A stretch of 64,000 bases of DNA from Brachynemurus nebulosus (taxonomy: Eukaryota > Arthropoda > Insecta > Neuroptera > Myrmeleontidae), in contig JAPWDM010000020.1 in assembly GCA_035578155.1 (NCBI GenBank), positions 6,482,055 to 6,546,054 of the forward strand, read 5' to 3'. Positions 1 through 12,175 of this stretch are shown in pieces; position 1 is the stretch's first letter; every line of letters starts with the position of its first letter. The notes beneath the pieces were generated by a model, which saw only the letters and a program-made list of their open reading frames with translations, was not told where the DNA came from and did no database searches. Both the position numbers and the translations under genes were made by a program.

Positions 1-480
1 CGCAAAATTTATTACAAAGCACCTGAATAGTGAACGAAAGAGATTACTGCTTCTTGTCGAGCATTCATTAACACAAGCACACCAGAGAACTTTAACTTTC
101 GGACAAATAGGTATATAAAAAATATCGATTATGAGTAACCAAGTGTACACATGACTAAATTACCAATTAATTTTAGTACTTAAAAATATATGAATCATTA
201 TCGGAAAGTAAAAAATTACATTTTCATGATGAAAATAAACATAAAAATAAAAAAATATAGGACGTATTTGCAATCAATAATAATGCAATATAATCTACCA
301 TATTTCTTTTTCCTTATATGGCTTGGATACGATACATATTTCGAAAAAACGCAAAAACACGTAACCCCTAATTTTTGGTGCTCTTTCTATTTATGATGAC
401 AAAAATTTGATATATTGAACTATTTAGCCTGTACAAGAAAATTTACCCATATTTTCATCTCTCCAGCCCCTCTTATGAAC
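1..480. other. AT-rich noncoding DNA, no gene seen
   Basis: No coding pattern is recognisable. Near 463-490 the minus strand reads CAGGGCCGAGTTCATAAG, which resembles the terminal sequence of hAT-type DNA transposons. No partner end was found, so this is only a hint. Confidence 0.4.
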
Positions 481-760
481 TCGGCCCTGGTTTAATCTAT
501 ATAGGTGAATAAGTCTTTCAAAGAGTAATATTTAGTCAATTTAAAGTTTTGGTCTATCTCTTATAGTTTTCGAGATATCTTAAGAAATACGATTTGAACC
601 CCCAACTTTAGGGGCTGGTTTCACCCCGTAAACGTGGAAGATGGCCGGTAAAAAAAAATACGGGTCCCTTATTTTTGCCTATTCTACGCACTAGCGAAGT
701 TTCATAAAAATTCAGAATTTCACTCTGGGTGCATCTCCTTGTGAGACATTGGAGGGGAAG
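481..760 (-). repeat. Partial copy of the long-inverted-repeat family seen at 57878-59319
   Basis: The stretch shares a series of phrases with the arms of the 57878-59319 element: a 'ctatctctta...ttttcgagatat' block, a 'gggtttcacccc' block, 'aaaaaatacgggtcccttattttt', and a terminal 'gcatctccttgtgag'. Only one arm is present, and it is clearly diverged. It is probably an old terminal fragment. Confidence 0.5.
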
Positions 761-2246
761 TTATGACGTAGCACTGTTTGAAGTATCATGTGCGGGGTGT
801 CTCGTGTTTCCATCGGAGAGTGTTTTCACGAGAGAATAAATAGTGTATAAGCTTTTGATCCATTTTCAATTAAATTATCAAAACAAGAATTTGTAAATGC
901 CAGAGTATTGAACTAACTGCTTGATGGTGTGATATGTGAGGAACATACGTTCTAATCATTAAAAGTTTTATCTGATCTTCCATTTTTCCCAAAAAAAGGA
1001 GAAAAATTTTCTTTTCGTTGTACATGTTTTTTTTCGTGTTTTTTGTCCACAGCAACGACGTCTCAACAAAAAAGGAAAAAAAGTTCTTCAAACGTAGAAT
1101 GCGATAAGAAAGTAGACGAGTAGGAGGGAACTTTTTTTCAGTTAACGTTGCTCTATCCTTATTTTTATACTGTTGTTCATTTATGGCATTTTATTTCTAT
1201 AAGTATACAATTACAAATTTATTTCAATTGTATAAACATGTTTTAATGGAATTGACTGTATAGCTGTTTTTTTCAGATAACATATTAATATAATAATGAT
1301 CTGAACAGGACCATTTACTTTTGCCGTTCTTTACAAATAGAACTAAATCATAGGACTAACCAAATAAGCAAATCGGTACCTACCTACTCTGTTTCTCTAC
1401 AAACTCTACAAGAAAATCTTGAGAACATTTTATACCTATTGTATTTAAAAATAAATACTGCATACTATCATATGATCATAAATAAAAGGAATTCATTATT
1501 CTTCTGCCTTCACGTACGAGTACCCAAGTTTGAAAAGGGACTACTTAGGTGATTTCCTTTAGTAAATTAAATTGACATCAATTTTAATAAAATATAATGA
1601 AAAGTGAGACCGAATTTGACAATGAATTTAATAAAACTACAATTGTTTTCGTAAAATAATTTATGTGACAATAAGGAAAGTTTCATTTGAAACTATACAA
1701 TGATTTTCATTTTGTTAAAAATAAGATCCCATTAGGGTAAGCAAATATTAAATTAAAACCGCCTTTATAAAATCAAACCATACATTTTCTCAATAAGTGG
1801 AAAAGGAATTAATCTGAAAATTGACGGTGACACTGAATTTCTCACGACTGCTTTTGTTTTCGACTAGAAACGGCAATACACTTTTTGTAAAAGAAGAAAC
1901 TACACCTGAGCGTCTAACCTACACCAAAAAATTATAGACAGAACTTAAAGTAAGTGACGATTCCTCCTCGCAGTATATTAATTTTAAAGAAATTGTTAAA
2001 AATTTTTCTATTAATTCATTAAAAAGCGTCCTTATTTCTACTTATTGGATTTTGATAAAAGTTTAAATTTTTATGGTAGATTCATGAGAAAGCACTCTCT
2101 ACCAAAAAAGTAGTGATAATTTTTTAACGTCTTGACGGTCATAATCTATAATAACAAAACGGTTAACTAGTAACATTATTTTGTCCACTAAAACACTTTA
2201 TATAAAATTGTTGATGCAGTACAGGGTTGTGTCGCAAGTTTATTTT
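761..2246. other. AT-rich noncoding DNA, nothing recognised
   Basis: Homopolymer-rich sequence with stops in all frames. I see no repeat, RNA gene or coding signature that I can support. Confidence 0.5.
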
Positions 2247-3027
2247 GAGTAGCCCATATGCAAAGTGCGTTATTTCCAGTTTAAAAAGCTTTCGGGAAAA
2301 CACAAAAAACTTCTAAAATGTTAAGTTACTATAGTAACCTATTGAAAATTTTTCTAAAAAAATTAGAAAATTCTCAGGATTTGTTGATAGATTGTTGTAT
2401 AATCTTACAATTTTAGATAATCTGATATTAAATAAAATAATTTGGAAATGTTTTGCATCTGCAAGAAAACTTTAGCAGGTTTTGGAACTGTAAGGTCCAC
2501 TATTTTTGCTTTTCTTTCAGTTACAAAACCTGTTATATTTTAGGAGAGGATTGAAAATTAACATATATTTTAGTTCTAAAGCTTTATTTATTCACCAAAA
2601 TAAAAAAAAAAAAATAAAAAAGATTCATATTATATTGGAATCTGTTCATCATTGTCTAAAAAATCAATGTCCATCTCTTCATTATCGTTTTGATTTGTAA
2701 GATTGTAGGTTTCTGAATAAGCCGAATGAAATGACAGGTTTTCCAACTGCTTTTTGAGTCATCTGTGTTACTTTAATCAGTGTTAACGCATTTTGCAAAT
2801 GTAAACATAGCGACTGGAAATAACGTACTTTGGAATTGTATGTCACACGAAAATAACGCACTTTGGAAATTGAGCCACTTTTCAGTTAATTTGTTAAAGC
2901 ACTTTATAGCATTTTATCTTCTAGGAATTAATTAAAATATGTGGACAATTGCTTTCAGAATCCAGTGATACCATAATCTTCACTTCGACAAAAAGTGGAA
3001 ATAACGCGTTTTGCATATGAGCTACTC
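2247..3027. mobile_element. Candidate MITE with ~32-bp terminal inverted repeats
   Basis: The left end (2247-2279, starting GAGTAGCCCATATGC) is the inverse of the right end (2996-3027, ending GCATATGAGCTACTC) with a few mismatches. The phrase 'aaataacgcacttt' recurs inside at about 2818 and 2850, so the terminal motif has internal copies. No coding capacity is evident. The true outer limits and target duplication are unclear, and the superfamily is unknown. Confidence 0.55.
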
Positions 3028-3309
3028 ATTTGACACTATACAATTAAAATTTTTTATTGTATTTCACCTAACGATGGCGTAAAAACCGAAAGTCTACACG
3101 TACATATATTATAATTTTATTGTGAAAAGTGAAAAAGCAACAATCTCGTATTGTTAATATGGATTTTCACTAAGTAAACTTTTCTAGTGTTGATTACATA
3201 CTTAAAGTACCATTCAATGCAAAATAATATAAAAAAAATTGTCCGGTTGAAAAAATACTTAAAGGTAAGCGACGCATACTTGTGAGCGCGCGACATTAAC
3301 AATTAAATT

Positions 3310-3545
3310 ACCCCTGTCACACCACCTGCATAACATAGCGAATTTCCGGTCATAAAAGTTACATTTTCTTGAAAACCCGCTTACCCAGAATAATAGTTTA
3401 AAATGTATCTTCTGTGATTTTCTTCGCTCTTTACCATAATGTAAAAAAATTGGAAAGACTTTTAAACTTTGGTAAATTTTCGCCAAAAACTCATTTTCTG
3501 AGGTTTCTGGAATCGAACGTGTCTGGCTGAAGAATTCATCCAAGA
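3310..3545 (+). repeat. 5' half of the (TA)n-bearing repeat family
   Basis: It begins 'cccctgtcacaccacctgcata' and contains 'agcgaatttccgg', matching the start of the fuller copy at 8290-8783. It ends within 'gaattcatccaagatttttgg', before the (TA)n tract would begin. A 94-residue open frame on the minus strand here has no recognisable domain and is treated as chance. Confidence 0.6.
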
Positions 3546-4024
3546 TTTTTGGACTTCCAAAGTTTTATTGTTTTATTATATTTATATCCTAAAGGTATCC
3601 TATATATTAATATAACAAGTTTCATCTCAAAGTGAATTTCTCGGAAATATAGGCAATCAAATTTTCGAAAATTTGAACATAATTTAAAATAGAAGTAGTC
3701 CCCACTTAATGAAATTTTGTATTATGGTAAGTATATTTCAATGTTAGAAAAAACGTCCCTCAAAACTACCGATTCAAATTATAAGTAGCAATGCTATAAA
3801 ATGGATAAAACTTTTATTTTTTGAGATAAAATTTGTTGTAATGTTATTTTTATCTAATTTTTAGCGAATAGAAATATTAATTAAGTCAAAAGAATTCTGA
3901 TAAAAAATATGTTCAACTTCATTGTTATCCCAGAGGAAATTCAACAAAATTTTTGATTCCTCGCTTGTGACATGGTTAACATATTTATACGTACTATTGT
4001 GTGTAAAGAATTATTTTATTAAAT
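3546..4024. other. AT-rich noncoding DNA, nothing recognised
   Basis: No repeat, ORF or RNA signature that I can support. Confidence 0.45.
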
Positions 4025-4600
4025 ACTAAGTGTACCCGCGACGTCGTTCGCGCATAAAAGAAATGAGAAATGTATAAGTATAGTAACCATTTGCACAGAA
4101 CAATAGTTTTGCGAGATGCATGCATATGCTCAAAACGATTTTTGTATTTTCCCGAGGAGAGGAAACATTTTCCCGTAATAAATTAAGTATCCTAAATATT
4201 GACGCAGGTAATAAGTTATCACCACAATAAATTTCAGAAAAATCCGTTCAATAGTTTTCGTTTAATGTGTGCACATGCACAAAATGGTCTTTTCCGTGGG
4301 GATGGGACACTTTCCCGGAGTAAAAAGCATCCTAAGTATTGACCCAGACAATAACTTATCACCGTATAAAATTTTATCAAAATCCCTTCAATAGTTTTTG
4401 CGTAATGTGTGCATATGCTAAACATGGTTTTTCCATTTTCTCGTGGGAATGAGACACTTTCCCGAAGTCAAAAGTATCTTAGATGTTGACCCAGGAAATA
4501 AGTTATCAACATACCAGATTTCATTAAAATATGTCCAGTAGTTTTTGCGTGATGCGTGAACAGACAGACAAAAATTTTAATAATCGCTGTTTTGATATCT
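4025..4600 (+). repeat. Dispersed arthropod-type repeat with three ~145-bp tandem units
   Basis: The phrase 'aataagttatcac' recurs at about 4212, 4352 and 4496, each time preceded by 'ttttcccg...gtatcctaa..attgac.cag' and followed by 'tccgttcaatagttttcg.(t)aatgtgtgca'. This gives three diverged tandem units of about 140-145 bp. The leading 'tacccgcgacgtcgttcgcg' and closing 'tgcgtgaacagacagac' resemble dispersed repeats I know from many arthropod genomes, possibly 3' ends of RTE-type LINEs. That family assignment is from memory and uncertain. Confidence 0.55.
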
Positions 4601-4698
4601 ACACTGATAAATATTTACAGTACCAGCACAATTTTCAAAAAATATTTCATGTACAGAAACGGTTACAGTCGTATTATACACAATATACATAGATTATA

Positions 4699-5414
4699 CA
4701 GCCTTGGCCAAAAGTATTGAGCACCCCCATAAAACACGTGTAACTCTAAAATTAATTTAAAAATGACTTTTCTGTTTAATAATAGAATGAAAGGCAATAC
4801 TAAGAGTTAATTTTAGACAATTGATAAAGGATTTTAAGGTACCCTAAAACATCTGGCCTACAAAATGTGAAATTGTAAGTTTTTTGAAAAATAATGTAAC
4901 TTATTTGTTAGCCTGTTATTAACTTTCAGGATAACAACAAGCTGCTGAGTGTTGTTTATTCGTATAGTAGAGATAGTTTGTAATACGAAATGCTGAAACA
5001 ACTAAAACTTAACACAAAAACACGAATAAAAATCCAGATTTTGTGTGAAGAAGGGAGATTCAAATAGAGATTGCTAAATTAATAAAACTTTGACGATGTG
5101 CAGTGCAATTTATAATTAAAAGGTTCGTGGAGACTGACTCTAACACAAACAAAATGAGAACGGGCAGAAAACGCATTACTACTGACCGCCAGATTAGAAA
5201 ACTTATCCGTGACTCACTTAAGGATCGCAAAAAAACTTCTTCTCAGCTCACTGCAGCTTTATCGGGAGACATTGGGAAACCAATTAGTTCTCAAACTGTA
5301 AGAAAAAGACCCACAGAAGAAGGTTTAAAAAGCCGCAAAGCTAGGAAGAAGAAGATAGGTCCAATGTGGTATAGCCCGGCAAATCTAATCGCATCTTTTA
5401 ATACAATGGTGTAG
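4699..5414 (+). pseudogene. Tc1-like transposon, 5' terminus and broken transposase N-terminus
   Basis: The element starts at CAGCCTTGGCCAAAAGTATT (4699), a terminal sequence typical of Tc1-like elements, preceded by TA. A transposase reading frame can be followed from an ATG at 4990, through a degraded first helix-turn-helix with a frameshift and a TGA near 5065-5095, into an open stretch at 5103-5345. That stretch contains a clear second helix-turn-helix segment (GRKRITTDRQIRKLIRDSL...). After KSRKARKK, about 60-70 bp expected in the family are missing. The sequence then resumes at the region of the first catalytic Asp (5346-5410), where the usual SDES motif is damaged and a stop is present. 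The rest of the gene and the 3' terminus are absent, so this is a dead fragment. Confidence 0.75.
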
Positions 5415-5490
5415 AATTTAACTTACTTCAAAACTAGGTTCGCCGGACCATACGACATTGGACCAATCTTCTTCAGAAGAATGCTGGACG
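5415..5490 (-). pseudogene. Inverted fragment of a Tc1-like transposase
   Basis: On the minus strand, 5488 down to about 5440 reads EEDWSNVVWSGEPSFE, which corresponds to the region around the first catalytic Asp of Tc1 transposases (normally WSDES; the Asp is Gly here). The same ~33 bp occur in the plus orientation at 5346-5380, so the two copies make a small inverted repeat. Either two insertions were joined here or the region was rearranged. Confidence 0.6.
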
Positions 5491-6269
5491 GAAAAACACG
5501 ATTTTTGCGAAAAAAATTGGCTAATTTGTTATTGTAAAATAAAAATTATTAACAAATTTGAAAAAAACTCTCCAGCGTTACCTCGTAAATTATGTACAGA
5601 AATAGTGTTCAAAATTTCAAATGGATCGGTGCTGTAGTTTTGAAGTTATGATGGGCACCGAGTTTGAAAACGTGAGCTGTGGCGAAAACGCTTTAAAGTT
5701 TTGAATACTTAAAAATTCTTGTATAAAACTGATATAGAATACTTACTGCTAAACTAAATTTTCTACCCTACACTGACAAAATATACATTACAGGTATAAA
5801 CACGTTAGTACTTCCATTGAAATTTCTATAACTGACAAGGAAAGGGCAAGAAGTCGAAAATTTAAAAAAATCTGAAACTTTGTCGGTATATAGAGGGTGG
5901 CTACCTAATAGCATAAAAAATATCAGTTGCTGCTAAAAAACGTTTTTAAGGGGTGAAACATCCCCTCAAAGATGGAACTAAAACATTTAAAAATCGATGA
6001 AATTTTGTTTATAGGTACCTTAGATTTTATACAATATTCTTCGATACTTTAATGTACCACTGGTTATAATAAAGAGATTTTAACCGTGTCTTCCAAAAAA
6101 AATAACAAAAACATACCTTTTTTTGTACGAATTAACCTTACCCTCTCCTTAACTTAGAGCAATGGTGTAAAAACATTTTTTACGCATATTGCCTTTTACT
6201 TTGCCTTGCTATGAAAAAAAAATTCAAAAAATTGCTTAATTCTGGCAAAAACCGCCCGAAAAACTTACG
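5491..6269. repeat. Degraded repeat sequence, partly related to the 57878-59319 family
   Basis: Around 5880-5965 the text 'tgctaaaaaacgtttttaaggggtgaaacatcccc' resembles the arms of the long-inverted-repeat family (compare 57995-58020 and 17465-17500). The remainder is AT-rich with no coding potential. Confidence 0.4.
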
Positions 6270-6604
<335 letters not shown>

Positions 6605-8289
6605 AACAGGTATAAAAAATGAAATTTTTGAAATCTCTATTAAAGATATTATTAACTATTGTATAAAGAATTTAAAAAAAAATATTATTTATATATATTT
6701 TTTTTAATATATATATTTTTCATAGGTCAAAAGTACCCAAATTTGAGATTTTTCGAACCTTTAAAAATTCATATCTCTAAAAATATTAGCTTTATCGTGA
6801 AAAGTCATAGGATCTTTTTTATTTGTATTTCAATAAAGAATATATCAAAAATTTGTCCGGTTGAAAAATAACTATTCTTTGCAATTGTTTAAACAATTTC
6901 GGTTTAAAGAATATGGCCCTGGGTTGTCCCATGGCAACATGCACTTATATCCATCAGTAGGGTAATTTGAACAGGATCGTATAAAAAAATTAAGGTGGAA
7001 TAGTTTTCCGTACTCATGCGCCGATACCTCCTGGTCTATAAACCTAGTTGAAAAAGCTCTTTGTCTTTAATTTGTGTATTTCATGAAAATTATTTTTTTT
7101 TTTTAAATTCCCCTAAAATTATTTTAATCTTTTATTACAAAAACAATTTTAATTTTATTAAAACTTTTTTTGGTATGCCATAAAATTTTACTGATAAAAT
7201 TTTTGTTTGTTATCAATGTTATCATCGTTGTGCGATCAACTGAAATTAACTTCTCTCCAAAAAACAAATTTTAATAACAAAAATTTCCAAACTATTGTTT
7301 TATGGATTTTATTATTATCATCCTTTCTCCTATCTTCGAAGTATCATTTTTTGTGAACTCGTCATTTTTGTATGTATTTACGCGAACAAAATTGTTTTGT
7401 TTAGAAGTTGGCGACAGAAAATTTATATAGTATTTAATACGTATTTTGTTGTTTTCAAGGAAACTACGACACAATAATGTACTTTAATTAAATGTCACCA
7501 AAAATACATATATTTGTATAAATCAATAACTAATAACTGTGTTTTTTGAATTCAATAAGCAGATAAGTAAAAAAAAATATTTGCTGCTATATAGGTATAG
7601 TAACACGTAATACTTCTGGACCTAAAAGCGTTTCATATTTTCATACATCTTCAATTAGCGTAATTGACAATCGTCACAAATTTTCTTGCGTTTCTTGTCT
7701 TCATGTTAACTTTTAAACCTCTTAACTAAGTATAAAAATCGTTCAAAAATACTGAAAAGTGCGAATGTGAAAGCGACTCAAACGACGCTCAAATTTTACC
7801 TTATTTTTCTTAGCATTTTTATATTTTTCAATAATTTACGAGACATGAGTGCAAAAATTGTGTACCAAAATCTGGCACCATCTTCTAAGCTATAACGATA
7901 AAACTGAATTTACCAGAACACGTAATGAAAATTATTTAATTAGTTTTATAAGAGCTTCCATTAATTGTTTCACTAAAATTACGAGAATATGTTTCTGCTA
8001 CGTTTCTGCTATTTGACATGTCGAATCAATATATCAAGAAATCACACAGAAGAAGAATAACTGAATATTTTGACATCAAAGATAGCGGCATTCCACTCTA
8101 CTTTCAAGTACATCTAGAAAAAATTTCAAAAATTAGCCTAATCTGCGTATAGCACGGCCTCGAAAAACTAGATAATCGATTAATTACTACCGTAAATACT
8201 ACAAATGTGTAATAAACTTCATCTGGTTGGCGATTTTATCATAAAATTCTTTAGCATTTGTCTTTCTACTGAATTTAACTAATAAAATA
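6605..8289. other. AT-rich noncoding DNA, nothing recognised
   Basis: Frequent homopolymers and stops in all frames. Two overlapping 60-residue frames on opposite strands at 7292-7477 show no domain and look like chance. Confidence 0.45.
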
Positions 8290-8574
8290 CCCCTGTCGCA
8301 GCATCCTGCATAACATAGCGAATTTTGTTTTATAAAAATTAGTTTTTCTCGGAAACTAGTTGACATAGAAAAAAAGTTTAAAGACCTTTTTCATGTAATT
8401 TTTTCTCCTCTTTTAAATGGTGTAAAAAAGTTTTGCAAAAATTTTTGAATAAGTGGAAATTTTGGCAAAAAACTAATTTTTTCCAAGAACAAAAGATTTT
8501 TGGATTTCCAACGTTGTCACTAAAATTCGTAAAGCTAGCGGTTTTTCCTGAAGAGCTATCGTACTAATACATAT

Positions 8575-8656
<82 letters not shown>

Positions 8657-8783
8657 TTTAGTGAATATTATTTTTGGGTTCTAGGGGCCTCAAAACAAAT
8701 TTCTGCCATAGTGCCGGGCTTAAGTCGTATCATGAGACCTACTGTAATAGCTGAATTTCCAGAATTCTTTCTGGAAATTCGCT
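8290..8783 (+). mobile_element. Most complete copy of the (TA)n-bearing MITE-like repeat
   Basis: It opens with 'acccctgtcgcagcatcctgc' and has AGCGAATTT at 8327. A (TA)n tract at 8583-8652 is preceded by 'agagctatcgtactaatac' and followed by 'attttagtgaatattattttt'. It ends with 'ctggaaattcgct' at 8771-8783. AGCGAATTT and AAATTCGCT form short inverted ends about 450 bp apart. There is no coding capacity. The family recurs at least eight times in this window, always with the microsatellite at the same internal site when that part is present. Confidence 0.65.
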
Positions 8784-10346
8784 AATAAACAAAATATGTC
8801 AAGTACGCAATTACGAATGCTAGTATTAAAGAAATGGAATTACTCATATAATTTAAAAATGATTTATTAAGTAACAAAATCTAGTCTTTCTTTTTTCTTA
8901 GCGAATCCGAAATCGATCGATGACATTATGAGGGTCCATTTCAATGTCTCGATGTATATATATTCACTAGAGTTAGTCCAGTAAGACGTTTTTTTTTTTT
9001 TTTTTTTTTTAAATAGGTGTATATTATTATGTCCTTTAAATTTTAAACTACTTCATGCATAACATTTTCTACGGGTGCATTAAGCATATACAAGTAGACA
9101 CAAATTCAAGTCATATCTAAATTTTAAAATATTAAACACTAAATCTGTTTATGTGACAGACACTTTAAACACTTTCAGCTCAGGAGGGAGGAGGCATAGC
9201 CCTCGTGACCCCTCTGAATCCGCCACTGTTCCCTCTTTAGAAAATCGTGAAAAGGAAAGACTGGATTGGTAGATTATTGGCACTATATAGTTAGTGATAG
9301 TTAATCAAGATTAATTATTCTGGTTAGTGAAAATCTTTCACTATAAGGACAATGTCCACAAAACAATGCTTCAACAAAACTTGATTCCCCTGACAATGAA
9401 CCTGTGTTAGTTACATCAATGGTACATATTTACTAAATTCACACATGTTTTTATGTAATCGTTATTCAGAACAATAAGGAAGAAGATTGATTTAATATGT
9501 GTATATAGCCTTAAGTAATTAAATTTAATGGAATGTTCACAAACATTTAATAGCAAAACTTGGACATATACATGAACCTTCTACCAGTCTGTTATTAATA
9601 TGAAACATATGAAGTAAGAGTATGCCAAAAGTTACTTCAACTGTTATGAAACCGCTGTTATGATTTTGTTTTTAATTCGTGTATTCCCTCTATTTGGATG
9701 CGTTTCAAATTATCTTTTGTTTACAATACGGAATCGTAATTGTTTTATTTCGATTACTCGACGAGATCAAACAAAACACTATACCTACACACAATCTCAA
9801 TCATCCATATAAATATTTTGCTAGTTTTGCCAAAAGACGAATTTATTATTTTTCTAACGGTTTTTTTCTTTTCATCTACAATGACTACTATAGGTAGAAT
9901 AAATATTTTCTATGTTAAAAAAAAAGCTGTGGGTAATCCAATTTATGTTCATTGATTAATCACTGTAACTTCCTTTTTGTTCGTTTTGTTATATTATTTT
10001 TTTCTATGTTAACACCCAGTGAAATCACAGTAGCACATACACAATATAGACTGTACAAATAATACAGGGTACAGAGAGCACAGGGAATGTTGAAAATAAT
10101 AAGTGCTTTTCCCGTTTTGATAGAGAAATGATTTATAGATAGTTATAAAAATTGATACAATGAATTTAGAAATGTCGAGTTGGCGACTGGCTATTTACCA
10201 GCAGCAATATTTTCTATGTTGTTTTGGCATTTCGATTTCAATAATAGCATAACTGCAAGTTTATTGTTTTGTAATGTTGAATAAACAATACTATTAAAAC
10301 CAATACAATTTTGGTAATCCAAATTACGTATGTATTAGATAAGTGC
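8784..10346. other. AT-rich noncoding DNA with a possible hAT-like terminus
   Basis: There is a poly-T run at 8989-9010. At 9179-9231 a GC-richer patch reads on the minus strand 'cagtggcggattcagagggg', which resembles hAT transposon ends; no matching opposite end was found. Nothing else recognised. Confidence 0.4.
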
Positions 10347-11210
10347 TTAAGGGGGGAGTTCACGCCAGAAACGGCTAATAAACTAATTTTTTTCGAATCT
10401 CGTTTTTTGTTTTTATTTCGTTCTGTGGTTCTTTACAAACACGGTGATATATAAAACATGACCAAAAAAATTTTTTTTCAAGTAGAAAAATATTTATTTG
10501 TGAGCCGCTGCACAGCCAAGTTGCTGCTCCTTTGCAGATAACGCTCGCCCCGCCCCCCTCGCGATTTGATCAGTAATATTTAGTTTTGGTATGTACACGA
10601 GTTATAGTATGCACTGAGATAATGTTCTTTTATTTGTATGCCTTTGTAGACGTTTTAATAAACAGTGACTAAACCGCTTCTTTTGTTATTATTTTTGTTT
10701 TTTACCGTTTCCCGAAACTTGTGTTTTTCCCGACAAGGAAAATCATATTTCAAGTTCTAGAAAAGATAGAGATTTAATTTTTTTTTATTTTGTTCATAAA
10801 CATATTGCGCATAAAGTGAAGTATGCTTTTTCCATTTGAACAATTGTAAGTATTTTTAAACATTTTTTTAAAAAAAAAATTGGTTTTATAATTTTTAAAA
10901 CTTTGGGATTACAATTTTATAGTTAATTTTATAAATTACCTGAAACCCATACTCAGCTTTATGGACAGGTTCTTTAGGAATAAAATAATGAAAAAATATT
11001 TAAAAAATATTCATTACTTTTTGAGATATGGCGTTCCTTGTAAACGCTTAGAAACTTGTGAAAAGGGGCCCCTCCCTCCACAGGGAAGAGTAATGAATGT
11101 TTCAAAACCAAAATTTTCTATTTGAAGCCATCCCTAATTTGAAAAAAATTTCAACAAGCAAAATAATCATAAATAAAAAAGTTGCTTTTTTATTTGCACT
11201 TCTCCCTTAA
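10347..11210. mobile_element. Candidate piggyBac-like MITE flanked by TTAA
   Basis: TTAA at 10347-10350 is followed by GGGGGGAGTTCAC. At the other end the inverse GTGCACTTCTCCC-like sequence (ending 11206) is followed by TTAA at 11207-11210. About 10 of the first 13 terminal bases match as inverted repeats. TTAA duplication is the piggyBac hallmark. The 856-bp interior is noncoding, with a GC-rich patch at 10500-10565. TTAA is common in AT-rich DNA, so the call is tentative. Confidence 0.4.
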
Positions 11211-12175
11211 TCAAATAGTGTTATAGAATGCAGTACAATCGAATTGGATCTATATAAAATGTAAAATTTTAAATGTTTGAAAAGCAATGGATTTATTACC
11301 CGTCAAGTTTCTTTTTCACAATTCTTGAATTCTCGAGGATTGTAGTTTATAGTCATTTGTATAGAAGTATTTAAGAATGCACGCAAATATATTCGTATTT
11401 TTTTAAAATACATAATTGTCTAAAACTAATGAATCAAAAAGTTGGATCTGAAATTTGGAAAATATGAATTCAAGCTGGTATGGCAAGTTAGCAAACGATA
11501 TGACATTTTATAACTTTAAAAATTAAAATTTTTTGGTTGGGCGCAGATTTGAGTAAGCATTAAGAAGTGGAGTTTGGAATTTAAATTTCGAAATTTAAAA
11601 TATTTAGAAAAACACCTTAATATTTAACAATATCTCACAAATTATTAAGTTTAAGGAATCTGAGATTAAGCTTACTTTGTAAAATTTTATGGTAATAATA
11701 TCAACCAATCAGGTATAATCCAAAAACAAGTATTAATGATATTTTTCTTAACGTTACTTTTGTAGGACGTTTATCTAATTAATTAAGTAAACTGTCCATA
11801 AATATGACGCCAACTGTATTGTTTAACTCACTATAATCCAAATGTGACTAGTATTACGGTTATAAAACCTCTTTTAGTAAGGTTCCAACAGAAATGACAT
11901 TTGGTTCATTATAAATTGTAGGGGATTTAACTGTGTTCAAATCATAATATTTCAGAACATAACTTCTATCCTTTTTTAGATAGTGATGGTTAGATGGTGA
12001 AACGTAAAAATTTCTGATTGGCTAATATGATGTGGTTTGGTTTTAGTATCGAAAACCAAGTAGATTATATTATAAGGGATATTCAAAATATTCCCGATTC
12101 CAATTTTGATTTGAAAATATTAAGTTAAAATAATTATTTGAAATTCAGTAATAGGAATTTTACGTGGATTATGAT
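11211..12175. other. AT-rich noncoding DNA, nothing recognised
   Basis: No repeat or coding signature that I can support. Confidence 0.45.
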
